From an uncultured Bacilli bacterium (GTDB lineage: Bacteria > Bacillota_I > Bacilli_A > RF39 > UBA660), in the NCBI GenBank assembly GCA_934096755.1, contig CAKOMU010000016.1, positions 1-23,032 of the forward strand: a stretch of 23,032 nt of DNA, given 5' to 3'. The translations under genes were made by a program, and so were the position numbers. Below, piece after piece: positions 6,359-13,483 of the stretch (position 1 is the stretch's first letter; every line of letters starts with the position of its first letter). Under the pieces are notes generated by a model that worked only from the letters and a program-made list of their open reading frames with translations, was not told the DNA's origin and made no database searches.

Positions 6359-7036
6359 ATGGGACAAAAAGTAAATCCTATAGGATATAGACTTGGTGTT
6401 AATAAGACTTGGCAAAGCACATGGTATGCTAAAGATAATTATTCTAAATACTTAATGAATGATATTAAAATTCGTGAATATTTAGAAAAAAATCTTAAAG
6501 ATGCTGCTATTGCTAGTATTATTGTTGGTCGTAAAAACGATAAATGTGAAGTATCTATCTATACTGCTAAACCTGGTGTTATCATCGGTCGTGGCGGAGA
6601 AGATATTGAAAAATTAAGAAAGAAATTATCTAAAGTTGTTGGTGAAGAAGTATTCATTAACATAGTTGAAGAAAAAAATCCAGATTTAAATGCTGCACTT
6701 GTTGCTCAAAATATTGCAAGTCAAATTGCTCAAAGAGCACCATTTAGATCAGCTCAAAAAAGAGCAATTAGAAATGTTATGAAAGCTGGAGCTAAAGGAT
6801 GTAAAACTAGTGTATCTGGACGATTAGGTGGATCTGAAATGGCCAGAACAGAAGGGTATACTGAAGGTACAGTGCCACTACATACAATTAGAGCTGATGT
6901 AGATTATGCTATAGCGGAAGCTGATACTACTTATGGTAAGATTGGTGTAAAAGTTTGGATTTATAAAAATGAAATTCTTCCTGCAAAAAAAACAGTGAAG
7001 GGAGCTGATAAAAATGTTGATGCCAAAAAGAACTAA
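6359..7036 (+). CDS. rpsC: 30S ribosomal protein S3
   Basis: S3 lies at the mRNA entry channel of the 30S and contributes to mRNA unwinding. 225 aa, slightly longer than the B. subtilis protein. Features are the N-terminal MGQKVNPIGYRLGVNKTW, a type II KH domain with the GXXG loop in GVIIGRGGEDI, and the C-terminal domain with SGRLGGSEMARTEGYTEGTVPLHTIRADVDYA and KIGVKVWIYK. It starts two bases after the rplV stop, using GGGAG inside rplV. Its 3' end overlaps rplP by 23 bases. Confidence 0.98.
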   Translation: MGQKVNPIGYRLGVNKTWQSTWYAKDNYSKYLMNDIKIREYLEKNLKDAAIASIIVGRKNDKCEVSIYTAKPGVIIGRGGEDIEKLRKKLSKVVGEEVFINIVEEKNPDLNAALVAQNIASQIAQRAPFRSAQKRAIRNVMKAGAKGCKTSVSGRLGGSEMARTEGYTEGTVPLHTIRADVDYAIAEADTTYGKIGVKVWIYKNEILPAKKTVKGADKNVDAKKN

Positions 7037-7451
7037 ATATCGTAAAAGTCATAGAATAAGCTATGATGGAAAAGCTAAAGGTAACACAGAACTTCATTTT
7101 GGTGATTATGGATTACAAGCCGTTGAAGGTGGTTGGATTAGTGCTCGTCAAATTGAAGCAGCTCGTATTGCTATGACTCGTTATATGAAACGTGGTGGAA
7201 AAGTATTTATTAATATTTTCCCTCATATGCCTAGAACCAAAAAACCACTTGAAACTCGTCAAGGTAAAGGTAAAGGTGCTGTTGATGAATGGGTAGCAGT
7301 AGTTAAAAAAGGAAAAATAATGTTTGAAATTAATGGAGTTGATGAAGTAATTGCTCGTGAAGCTTTAAGGCTTGCTTCTCATAAGTTATCTGTTAAATCA
7401 AAATTTGTAAAAAAAGAAGAAGTAAAGGATGGTGATTCTCTTGGAAATTAA
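7014..7451 (+). CDS. rplP: 50S ribosomal protein L16
   Basis: L16 helps position aminoacyl-tRNA at the A site of the 50S. The start MLMPKRTKYRKSHR is the canonical N-terminus and places the ATG inside rpsC, preceded by GAAGGGAG, so the 23-base overlap with rpsC is genuine. 145 aa, family size. Conserved stretches include FGDYGLQAVEGGWISARQIEAAR, the MTRYMKRGGKVFINIFPH region and KPLETRQGKGKGAVDEWVAVV. The 3' end overlaps rpmC. Confidence 0.98.
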   Translation: MLMPKRTKYRKSHRISYDGKAKGNTELHFGDYGLQAVEGGWISARQIEAARIAMTRYMKRGGKVFINIFPHMPRTKKPLETRQGKGKGAVDEWVAVVKKGKIMFEINGVDEVIAREALRLASHKLSVKSKFVKKEEVKDGDSLGN

Positions 7452-7644
7452 GGAACTTAGAAAGTTATCTACAGAAGATTTAAAAGCGAAGATTAAGACA
7501 ACAAAGGAAGAATTATTTGCAAAGAGAATGCAACATGCTAGTGGTGCTTTAGAAAAACCAGTAGAATTGAAAAAATTAAGACGCGATGTTGCAAGAATGA
7601 AAACTATTCTTAAAGAAAGAGAACTTGATGGAGGTAATAAATAA
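7441..7644 (+). CDS. rpmC: 50S ribosomal protein L29, TTG start
   Basis: L29 is a small two-helix protein near the exit tunnel that contacts L23. The best start is the TTG at 7441, giving (M)EIKELRKLSTEDLKAKI, which aligns with the family N-terminus (pattern MKxxEIRxLtxxEL). It is preceded by GGTGAT at 7431-7436. An in-frame ATG at 7429 would place the AAAGGA with no spacing and add four non-family residues. The product has 67 aa, the normal size, with FAKRMQHASGALEKP and LRRDVARMKTILKERE. It overlaps the end of rplP by 11 bases and shares one base with rpsQ. Confidence 0.92.
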   Translation: MEIKELRKLSTEDLKAKIKTTKEELFAKRMQHASGALEKPVELKKLRRDVARMKTILKERELDGGNK

Positions 7645-7901
7645 TGACAGAAAAGAAACAAGAATTAATTGGTAAAGTTGTTAGTGCTTCTAATAACAAA
7701 ACAATTACTGTTAATGTTGAAACATCAAAAAGACATCCTTTGTATAAGAAACAAGTTAAATATTCAAAGAAATATGCTGCTCATGATGAAGAAAATAGAG
7801 CAAAAGTAGGAGATACAGTAAAGATTAGAATGACTAGACCATTATCTAAAACTAAAAGATATGAATTAGTAGAAGTTTTAGTTGAAGCTGTTATCCTTTA
7901 G
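7644..7901 (+). CDS. rpsQ: 30S ribosomal protein S17
   Basis: S17 is a primary 16S rRNA-binding OB-fold protein. 85 aa, family size. Motifs are LIGKVVSASNNKTITVNVE at the N-terminus, HPLYKKQVKYSKKYAAHDEEN and VGDTVKIRMTRPLSKTKRYELVEV. Its ATG overlaps the rpmC stop (TAATG), and GGAGGTAATAAATA within the end of rpmC supplies the ribosome site. rplN follows after 11 bases. Confidence 0.98.
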   Translation: MTEKKQELIGKVVSASNNKTITVNVETSKRHPLYKKQVKYSKKYAAHDEENRAKVGDTVKIRMTRPLSKTKRYELVEVLVEAVIL

Positions 7902-7912
7902 GAGGTATTATT

Positions 7913-8281
7913 ATGGTAATGCAAGAAAGTAGACTTAAAGTTGCCGATAACAGTGGCGCTCGTGAACTTTTAGTAATAAGAGTTCTTGGTGGTTCTGTTG
8001 TTAAAAGTGGTAATATCGGGGACGTTGTTGTTGGAACTGTAAAAAAAGCAATTCCAAATAGTCCTGTTAAAAAAGGTAAAGTTGTAAAAGCTGTTATCGT
8101 TAGAAGCGTTGAAGGCGTTAGAAGAAGTGATGGATCTTATATTAAGTTTGATGATAATGCTTGTGTTTTAATTAAAGATGATAAATCACCAATTGGAACA
8201 CGTGTTTTAGGACCTGTTGCTAGAGAGTTGAGAGAAAAAGATTATATGAAGATTGTTTCTCTTGCTCCAGAAGTATTATAG
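7913..8281 (+). CDS. rplN: 50S ribosomal protein L14
   Basis: L14 forms an inter-subunit bridge and binds the silencing factor RsfS in other bacteria. 122 aa, the invariant family length. MVMQESRLKVADNSGAREL corresponds to the family N-terminus, so the first of two nearby ATGs is correct. Other motifs are RVLGGS, VKKAIPNSP, VKAVIVRS, SYIKFDDNACVLI and GTRVLGPVARELR. TTAGGAGGT lies upstream and overlaps the rpsQ stop. In Bacillus this gene opens the spc section; no promoter break is visible here. Confidence 0.98.
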   Translation: MVMQESRLKVADNSGARELLVIRVLGGSVVKSGNIGDVVVGTVKKAIPNSPVKKGKVVKAVIVRSVEGVRRSDGSYIKFDDNACVLIKDDKSPIGTRVLGPVARELREKDYMKIVSLAPEVL

Positions 8282-8290
8282 GAGGTAACT

Positions 8291-8557
8291 ATGAAGGTAA
8301 AAGTTGGAGATAATGTTTTAGTTATTGCTGGTGCTGATAAAGGTAAAACTGGTAAAGTATTAAAGACATTAAAAAAAGAATCTAGAGTAGTTGTTGAAGG
8401 TGTACATATTGTTAAAAAACATAGTAAACCTACTCAAACTAACCAAAATGGTGGAATATTTGAAATCGAAGCTCCTATACATGTTTCTAATGTAAAGGTT
8501 ATAGATGAAAAAGTAGAAGCTAAAGAAAAAAAAGCTTCTAAGAAAGCGAGTAAGTAG
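8291..8557 (+). CDS. rplX: 50S ribosomal protein L24, short form
   Basis: L24 is an assembly-initiator protein with a KOW/SH3 domain. The N-terminal two thirds are canonical: KVGDNVLVIAGADKGKTGKV (KOW motif), VEGVHIVKKHSKPTQ and EAPIHVSNV. The protein has 88 aa against about 103 in B. subtilis. After HVSNVKVIDEK the usual C-terminal strand region (VGYK..DGKKVRVAK) is replaced by the low-complexity tail KVEAKEKKASKKASK. No frameshift is apparent, since the stop is followed directly by rplE. TAGGAGG precedes the start. Confidence 0.96.
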   Translation: MKVKVGDNVLVIAGADKGKTGKVLKTLKKESRVVVEGVHIVKKHSKPTQTNQNGGIFEIEAPIHVSNVKVIDEKVEAKEKKASKKASK

Positions 8558-8559
8558 TT

Positions 8560-9099
8560 ATGAGTAATTTTAGAAAATTATATGATGAAAAAATTGTTCC
8601 TAATTTAATGAAGGAACATAATTATTCTACTGTTATGGAAGTGCCTAAGCTTGAAAAGATTGTTATCAACATGGGTGTTGGTGAAGGTAGTAAAGATGAA
8701 AAGTTTATTACTGCTGCTGTTAAAGACTTAGAAGCTATTAGTGGTCAAAAATGTGTGGTTACAAAAGCTCGTAAATCTATCGCTGGATTTAAATTAAGAG
8801 AAGGTCAACCAGTTGGTGTAAAAGTTACTTTAAGAGGAGAAAATATGTATAATTTCTTCGAAAAATTAGTTCGCGTTGGTCTTCCTCGTGTAAGAGATTT
8901 TAGAGGTGTTTCTGGACATGCTTTTGATGGTAAAGGAAACTATACGATTGGTATTAAGGAACAATTGATATTCCCTGAAATCGAATACGATGATGTGGTA
9001 AAAGTACGTGGTATGGATATTATATTTGTTACAAGTGCTAAAACAAATGAAGAAGCAAAAACTTTATTAAAAGGCTTTGGAATGCCTTTCAAGAATTAA
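8560..9099 (+). CDS. rplE: 50S ribosomal protein L5
   Basis: L5 binds 5S rRNA and contacts P-site tRNA in the central protuberance. 179 aa, the normal length. Family motifs are KLEKIVINMGVGEGS, QKCVVTKARKSIAGFKLREGQP with VGVKVTLRG, the PRVRDFRGVS segment, and IKEQLIFPEIEYDDV. It begins two bases after rplX with only a weak ribosome site (GAGTAAG within rplX), so translation is probably coupled to rplX. rpsZ follows after 10 bases. Confidence 0.98.
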   Translation: MSNFRKLYDEKIVPNLMKEHNYSTVMEVPKLEKIVINMGVGEGSKDEKFITAAVKDLEAISGQKCVVTKARKSIAGFKLREGQPVGVKVTLRGENMYNFFEKLVRVGLPRVRDFRGVSGHAFDGKGNYTIGIKEQLIFPEIEYDDVVKVRGMDIIFVTSAKTNEEAKTLLKGFGMPFKN

Positions 9100-9109
9100 G
9101 GAGGATTTT

Positions 9110-9295
9110 ATGGCTAAGAAAAGTATGGTTGTAAAGAATCAAAGAACTCCTAAGTTTTCCACAAGAGCTTATACAAGATGTAATCGTTGTGGAAGACCTC
9201 ATGGTGTTTTAAGAAAATATGGAATTTGCCGTATTTGTTTTAGAGAATTAGCAAATGAAGGTAAATTACCAGGTGTTAAAAAATCTAGTTGGTAG
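9110..9295 (+). CDS. rpsZ: 30S ribosomal protein S14, zinc-binding type
   Basis: 61 aa beginning MAKKSMVVKN; this is the short zinc-containing form (type Z), not the about 90-aa zinc-free form. Two CxxC pairs are visible, CNRC and CRIC, separated by GRPHGVLRKYGI, with the usual FRELANEGKLPGVKKSSW end. The ATG at 9110 follows TAAGGAGG at 7-nt spacing; an upstream in-frame extension to 9077 overlaps rplE and has no ribosome site. S14 occupies the 30S head. The zinc form makes the ribosome a zinc store in Bacillus; no zinc-free paralogue is seen here. Confidence 0.97.
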   Translation: MAKKSMVVKNQRTPKFSTRAYTRCNRCGRPHGVLRKYGICRICFRELANEGKLPGVKKSSW

Positions 9296-9307
9296 AAGGA
9301 GGATAAA

Positions 9308-9706
9308 ATGTTTGTACAAGATAAAATAGCAGATATGTTAACTCGTATTCGTAATGCAAATCAAATGAAGTATAATACTGTTGAAGTAATTGGTACAAAA
9401 ATGACTTTAGGCATTGCGGAAATACTTAAAAGTGAAGGTTATATTGCTGATTATGTATATGAAAAAAATACTAATGGTGATAAATTAACTTTGACTTTAA
9501 AGTATGGAGCTAAAAAAGAAAGAGTTATTACAGGACTTAAAAGAATTAGTAAATCTGGTTTAAGAGTTTATGCTAAAGTGGATGAAATTCCTCGTGTTCT
9601 AAACGGACTAGGTATTGCTATAATCTCTACTTCTGAAGGTTTAATGACTGATAAAGAAGCTAGAGCTAAAGGGTTAGGAGGCGAAGTTCTTGCCTATATT
9701 TGGTAA
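9308..9706 (+). CDS. rpsH: 30S ribosomal protein S8
   Basis: S8 is a primary 16S rRNA-binding protein and, in E. coli, the spc operon repressor. 132 aa, family size. Motifs are DKIADMLTRIRNANQMK at the N-terminus, ILKSEGYIADY, ITGLKRISKSGLRVYAK, and the C-terminal GIAIISTSEGLMTDKEARAKGLGGEVLAYIW, which carries the RNA-binding STSxG turn. AGAAGGAGG precedes the ATG by a normal distance. Confidence 0.98.
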   Translation: MFVQDKIADMLTRIRNANQMKYNTVEVIGTKMTLGIAEILKSEGYIADYVYEKNTNGDKLTLTLKYGAKKERVITGLKRISKSGLRVYAKVDEIPRVLNGLGIAIISTSEGLMTDKEARAKGLGGEVLAYIW

Positions 9707-9712
9707 GTTATT

Positions 9713-10249
9713 ATGAGTAGAATAGGTGAAAGAAGACTTAGTTTACCTGACGGTGTAACTGTAGATGTTAATAATAATGTAGTAAAAGTAAGTGGTCCTA
9801 AAGGAGAACTTACTTATGAATTTAGTAATCTTGTAAGTGTTGAAGTAGTTGATAATACTGTTTTAACTAAACAAGTAAAACCAAGTGTTAAAGCTAACAT
9901 GATGCAAGGTACTACTAATTCATTAATCAATAATATGATTATTGGTGTTTCTAAAGGATATGATAAAGGTTTAGAAGCTGTTGGTGTTGGATATCGTTTC
10001 CAAGTTAGTGGTAATAAAATTACTATTAATGCTGGTTATTCACATCCAGTTGTTATGGAAGCACCAGCTGGTTTAACTGTTACTAGTGAAAGTAATACAG
10101 AAATTACTATTCATGGTATAGATAAACAACAAGTTGCTGAATTTGCGGCTAATGTTCGTAAAGTTAGAGAACCAGAACCATATAAAGGTAAAGGTATAAG
10201 ATATAAAGATGAACATGTACGTCGTAAAGAAGGAAAGAAAGCGGCATAG
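9713..10249 (+). CDS. rplF: 50S ribosomal protein L6
   Basis: L6 lies near the factor-binding site of the 50S. 178 aa, the normal length, with the two duplicated alpha/beta domains: the first starts SRIGERRLSLPDGVTVDV and contains VSGPKGEL; the second carries GVGYRFQVSGNKITINAGYSHPV and ends REPEPYKGKGIRYKDEHVRRKEGKKA. The ribosome site is weak (GTAAG), so coupling to rpsH, whose stop is 6 bases upstream, is likely. rplR follows after 14 bases. Confidence 0.98.
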   Translation: MSRIGERRLSLPDGVTVDVNNNVVKVSGPKGELTYEFSNLVSVEVVDNTVLTKQVKPSVKANMMQGTTNSLINNMIIGVSKGYDKGLEAVGVGYRFQVSGNKITINAGYSHPVVMEAPAGLTVTSESNTEITIHGIDKQQVAEFAANVRKVREPEPYKGKGIRYKDEHVRRKEGKKAA

Positions 10250-10263
10250 GGAGGAGTTAAAGT

Positions 10264-10620
10264 ATGATAAAAAAAGAAGCTAATAATGTATCTCGTTTAA
10301 GAAGACATGCTAGAGTACGTAAAACTATTAGTGGTACAAAAGAATGTCCTAGATTAAATGTTTTTAGATCAAATAAAGGTATTTATGCTCAAGTTATTGA
10401 TGATACGACTGGAACAACCCTAGCTAGTTCTTCAAGTTTACAACTTAAACTTGCAAATGGTGGTAACGTTGAAGCTGCTAAAGCAGTTGGAAAAGATGTT
10501 GCTGAAAAATGCTTAAAATTAAAAATTAAAAAAGTTGTATTTGACCGTGGTGGATACCAATATCATGGTAGAGTTGAAGCACTTGCAGATGCTGCAAGAG
10601 AAACAGGACTAGAATTTTAG
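10264..10620 (+). CDS. rplR: 50S ribosomal protein L18
   Basis: L18 binds 5S rRNA with L5 and delivers it to the 50S. 118 aa, close to the family's 120. Motifs are RLRRHARVRKTISGTKECPRLNVFRSNKGIYAQVIDD, a Ser-rich ASSSSLQ stretch, VGKDVAEKCLKLKIKKVVFDRGGYQYHGRVEALADAARE and the usual GLEF end. GGGAGGAG lies upstream of the ATG. Its stop codon overlaps the TAGGAGGT that serves rpsE. Confidence 0.98.
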   Translation: MIKKEANNVSRLRRHARVRKTISGTKECPRLNVFRSNKGIYAQVIDDTTGTTLASSSSLQLKLANGGNVEAAKAVGKDVAEKCLKLKIKKVVFDRGGYQYHGRVEALADAARETGLEF

Positions 10621-10628
10621 GAGGTAGC

Positions 10629-11135
10629 ATGAGAAAAGAAGATAAAAGACAAGAAAAGAAAAACTTATTAGAAGAAAAAGTTATTTCTATTACTCGAGTA
10701 ACTAAAGTTACTCAAGGTGGAAGACATTTTAGATTTTCTGCTACTGTAGCAGTTGGTAATCGTAAAGGTCTAGTTGGTATTGGTAGTGGAAAAGCAAATG
10801 AAGTTCCAGAAGCTATTAAAAAAGCATTACAAGCTGCTAATAAAAATGTTTGTAAAGTTGCTTTACAAAATGGTAGAACTATTCCTCATGAAGCACAAGC
10901 TAAAGTTGGTAGAGCTGTAGTTTTAGTAAAACCTGCTAAAGAAGGTCGTGGTATCATTGCTGGTGGTGCTGCTCGTGCAGTACTTGAACTTGCTGGTGTT
11001 AAAGATATCGTTGCTAAATCACTTGGTTCTAATACTCAAGTAAATGTTGCTAAGGCAACACTTGAAGCTTTAAAGAGTCAAAGAACTCCAGAACATATCG
11101 CTGAGCTTCGTGGTAAGAAAGTTGAGGAGTTATAA
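10629..11135 (+). CDS. rpsE: 30S ribosomal protein S5
   Basis: S5 helps accuracy and mRNA unwinding on the 30S. 168 aa. The N-terminal double-stranded-RNA-binding-like domain shows KVTQGGRHFRFSATVAVGNRKGLVGIGSGKANEVPEAIKKA. The C-terminal domain has RAVVLVKPAKEGRGIIAGGAARAVLELAGVKDIVAKSLGS and LKSQRTPEHIAELRG. In B. subtilis and most Firmicutes rpmD (L30) follows; here rplO starts two bases after the rpsE stop, so L30 is absent. Confidence 0.98.
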   Translation: MRKEDKRQEKKNLLEEKVISITRVTKVTQGGRHFRFSATVAVGNRKGLVGIGSGKANEVPEAIKKALQAANKNVCKVALQNGRTIPHEAQAKVGRAVVLVKPAKEGRGIIAGGAARAVLELAGVKDIVAKSLGSNTQVNVAKATLEALKSQRTPEHIAELRGKKVEEL

Positions 11136-11136
11136 T

Positions 11137-11580
11137 ATGAGATTAGAAAATTTACCAAAAACTAAAGAAATGAAAACATCTAAAAGAGTAGGTAGAGGTC
11201 CAGGATCAGGAATGGGTAAAACATCTACTCGTGGAGAAAATGGTCAAAAATCTAGAAGTGGTGCTTCTATTCCAGCTTGGTTCCAAGGTGGACAAACTCC
11301 ACTTCATAGAAGAATTCCTATCAGAGGATTTAATAATAAACAATTTGAAACTAAATATGCTGTTATAAATCTTAATGATTTGGAAAAGTTCTTTAATGAT
11401 GGCGATGTTGTTACTCCAGAAGTATTAAAAGAAAGAAGAATTATTAAAAAACAACTTAGTGGTGTTAAAGTTCTTGGTTTTGGAGAACTTACAAAAAAAT
11501 TAACTGTTAAAGCTAGTAGATTCTCTTCTAGTGCTATTCAAAAAATAGAAAAAGCAGGCGGCAAAACTGAGGTGATTTAG
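11137..11580 (+). CDS. rplO: 50S ribosomal protein L15
   Basis: L15 is a late-assembly 50S protein with a long basic N-terminal extension. The ATG at 11137 gives 147 aa beginning MRLENLPKTKEMKTSKRVGRG, the family N-terminus, and follows GAGGAG at 7-nt spacing. An upstream in-frame reading from 11110 overlaps rpsE and is unsupported. Visible motifs are GRGPGSGMGKTSTRGENGQKSRSG, FQGGQTPLHRRIPIRGF and the globular domain ending VKASRFSSSAIQKIEKAGGKTEVI. Its stop abuts the secY ATG. The missing rpmD should lie just upstream. Confidence 0.97.
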   Translation: MRLENLPKTKEMKTSKRVGRGPGSGMGKTSTRGENGQKSRSGASIPAWFQGGQTPLHRRIPIRGFNNKQFETKYAVINLNDLEKFFNDGDVVTPEVLKERRIIKKQLSGVKVLGFGELTKKLTVKASRFSSSAIQKIEKAGGKTEVI

Positions 11581-12846
11581 ATGTTTCGTGGATTTTCCCA
11601 AATTTTTACGAAGAGTAATAAAGATTTAAGAAAAAGAATCTATTTAACCTTGTTTTGTTTAGGAATATTTTGTTTGGGAACATCTGTTACCATTCCTTGG
11701 GCATCAGTAGTTTATGATGAATTAGGATTTTTAGAAATATTTAATATTATGAGTGGTGGAGGATTAAGGAGTTTTTCAATCTTTGGATTGGGAGTTTCTC
11801 CTTATATTACTGCTTCAATTATTACACAATTATTACAAATGGATATTATTCCTTATTTTAAAGATTTAAAAGAACAAGGTTATGTTGGAAGACAAAAAAT
11901 AAATAAAATTAATCGTTATTTAGGTATTTTAATAGGATTTTTTCAAGCCTATGTACTATGTGTCTTTTATATGAATGGTGCTGATTTATTTACACAACTT
12001 AAAACAGCTTTAGTAATGACTGCTGGTACAGCATTTTGTTTATGGATGGGTGATCAAATTACTAATAAAGGTATTGGTAATGGTCAATCTATGTTAATCA
12101 TGGCTGGTATTATTTTAAGTATGCCAAGTATATTTACTGGTGCTTATTCAGGATTTATAACATCAGGTACATATGCTACACCTTTAGGAATTTTATTCTT
12201 TACTTTATTTGTTTTAATTTATTTATTAATTATTGTAGGTATTATTTGGATTCAATTAGCAGAAAGAAGAATTCAAGTTCAATATGCTAATAAATCTACT
12301 AGTGCTTATGGTGCTTATCAAAGTTTTTTACCAATTAAAATTAACTCTGCAGGAGTTATTCCGGTAATATTTGCTTCAATATTAACAACTATACCGGCAA
12401 CTATTGTGGCTTTGATTGGTAATGAAAAAGCAATTGATTTTGTCAATAAATATATTATTTATACATCACCGACTGGATTTATTCTTTATATCATTTTAAT
12501 TGTTTTCTTTGGATATTTTTATACCTTTATGGTAATGAATCCTGATGAAATGAGTAAGAATTTAAATGAAAGAGGAGGATATATCCCTGGTATTAGACCT
12601 GGAGAGGATACTAGTAAATATATTAGTAATTCGATGGGTAAATTAACCATTGTAGGTAGTATCTTTTTAGTAATACTTGCTGGAATACCAGTAATATTCT
12701 CAAATATCTTTAACTTATCTAGTCAAGTTACGATTGGTGGTACAGGTATGCTTATCGTAGTTGGTGTTGCAATTGAAACATATAAACAAATGGAAAGTAG
12801 CTTAGTAAGTAGAAGTTATTCAGCTAAAAGAAAGAGATTAAGATAA
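11581..12846 (+). CDS. secY: Protein translocase subunit SecY
   Basis: SecY is the channel of the Sec translocon, an integral membrane protein that exports unfolded proteins with SecE, SecG and SecA. 421 aa, slightly shorter than the usual 430. Hydrophobic stretches fit the expected ten membrane helices: the first near residues 22-42 (IYLTLFCLGIFCLGTSVTIP) and the last near 380-400. Conserved elements include SIFGLGVSPYITASIITQLLQM (plug/TM2), GIGNGQSMLI, LAERRIQVQYA, SFLPIKINSAGVIPVIFA in TM7, and the cytosolic loop with GGYIPGIRPGEDTSKYI. The end GTGMLIVVGVAIETYKQMES then SLVSRSY matches the family. The ATG directly follows the rplO stop, with GAGGTGAT upstream. The exported proteins at the right of the window would use it. 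Confidence 0.97.
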   Translation: MFRGFSQIFTKSNKDLRKRIYLTLFCLGIFCLGTSVTIPWASVVYDELGFLEIFNIMSGGGLRSFSIFGLGVSPYITASIITQLLQMDIIPYFKDLKEQGYVGRQKINKINRYLGILIGFFQAYVLCVFYMNGADLFTQLKTALVMTAGTAFCLWMGDQITNKGIGNGQSMLIMAGIILSMPSIFTGAYSGFITSGTYATPLGILFFTLFVLIYLLIIVGIIWIQLAERRIQVQYANKSTSAYGAYQSFLPIKINSAGVIPVIFASILTTIPATIVALIGNEKAIDFVNKYIIYTSPTGFILYIILIVFFGYFYTFMVMNPDEMSKNLNERGGYIPGIRPGEDTSKYISNSMGKLTIVGSIFLVILAGIPVIFSNIFNLSSQVTIGGTGMLIVVGVAIETYKQMESSLVSRSYSAKRKRLR

Positions 12847-12847
12847 A

Positions 12848-13483
12848 ATGAAAAATATAATATTTATAGCTCCTCCCGCAGCGGGAAAAGGTACTCAAAG
12901 TCATATGTTAAAAGAAAATTATAATTATAGTCATTTATCTACAGGAGATATGCTTCGAGAAGCAATAAATTCTGGTAGTGATCTTGGGTTATTAGTTAAA
13001 AATATTATAGAAAAGGGCGAACTTGTCAGTGATGATATTATGATTGATTTGATTAATGATAAATTGACAAGTTCGAAGGGAAAGCCATTTATTTTAGATG
13101 GTTTTCCTCGTACTCTTAATCAAGCTAAGGCTTTGGAAAATATAATAAATGATGATTATGAAGTTGTGTATTTAGATTTACAAGAAGAAGAAGCCATAGA
13201 AAGAATTTTAGGAAGACTAACATGTAGTTGTGGAAAGTCTTATAATATTAATGTTGATGGTTTGAAACCAAAACAAGATGGTATTTGTGATTCTTGTGGT
13301 AAGAAGTTAATTAAGAGAAATGATGATAATGAAGAGTCTTTTAAAGTTCGATTTGAATCATTTGTTAATAATACTAGACCAGTTTTAGATTATTATGAAA
13401 AGAAAAATAAACTTCATAAAATTGATGTTAATAGAGATGTTTTAGATATATTTGATGATATCTTGAGGATTGTTAATGATTAG
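12848..13483 (+). CDS. adk: Adenylate kinase with unusual P-loop
   Basis: The enzyme catalyses AMP + ATP = 2 ADP in the cytosol. 211 aa, close to the 217 of B. subtilis. Family motifs are LSTGDMLREAI (AMP site), FILDGFPRTLNQAKAL, LGRLTC, and DDNEESFKVR in the core. The lid domain has four cysteines, CSC and CDSC, suggesting the zinc-binding Gram-positive type, but the first pair is C-x-C rather than C-x2-C. The P-loop reads APPAAGKGT (8-16) where the family has G-x-P-G-[AS]-G-K-G-T: K14 and the second-half glycines remain, while the first and fourth glycines are alanine. It starts one base after the secY stop and its end overlaps map by 8 bases. It probably remains functional, since everything else is intact. 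Confidence 0.95.
   Translation: MKNIIFIAPPAAGKGTQSHMLKENYNYSHLSTGDMLREAINSGSDLGLLVKNIIEKGELVSDDIMIDLINDKLTSSKGKPFILDGFPRTLNQAKALENIINDDYEVVYLDLQEEEAIERILGRLTCSCGKSYNINVDGLKPKQDGICDSCGKKLIKRNDDNEESFKVRFESFVNNTRPVLDYYEKKNKLHKIDVNRDVLDIFDDILRIVND

Noticed and set aside
9077..9109. N-terminal extension of rpsZ overlapping rplE
   Set aside because: The family starts MAKKS and a strong TAAGGAGG directly precedes ATG 9110. The similar extension of rplO from 11110 is rejected for the same kind of reason.
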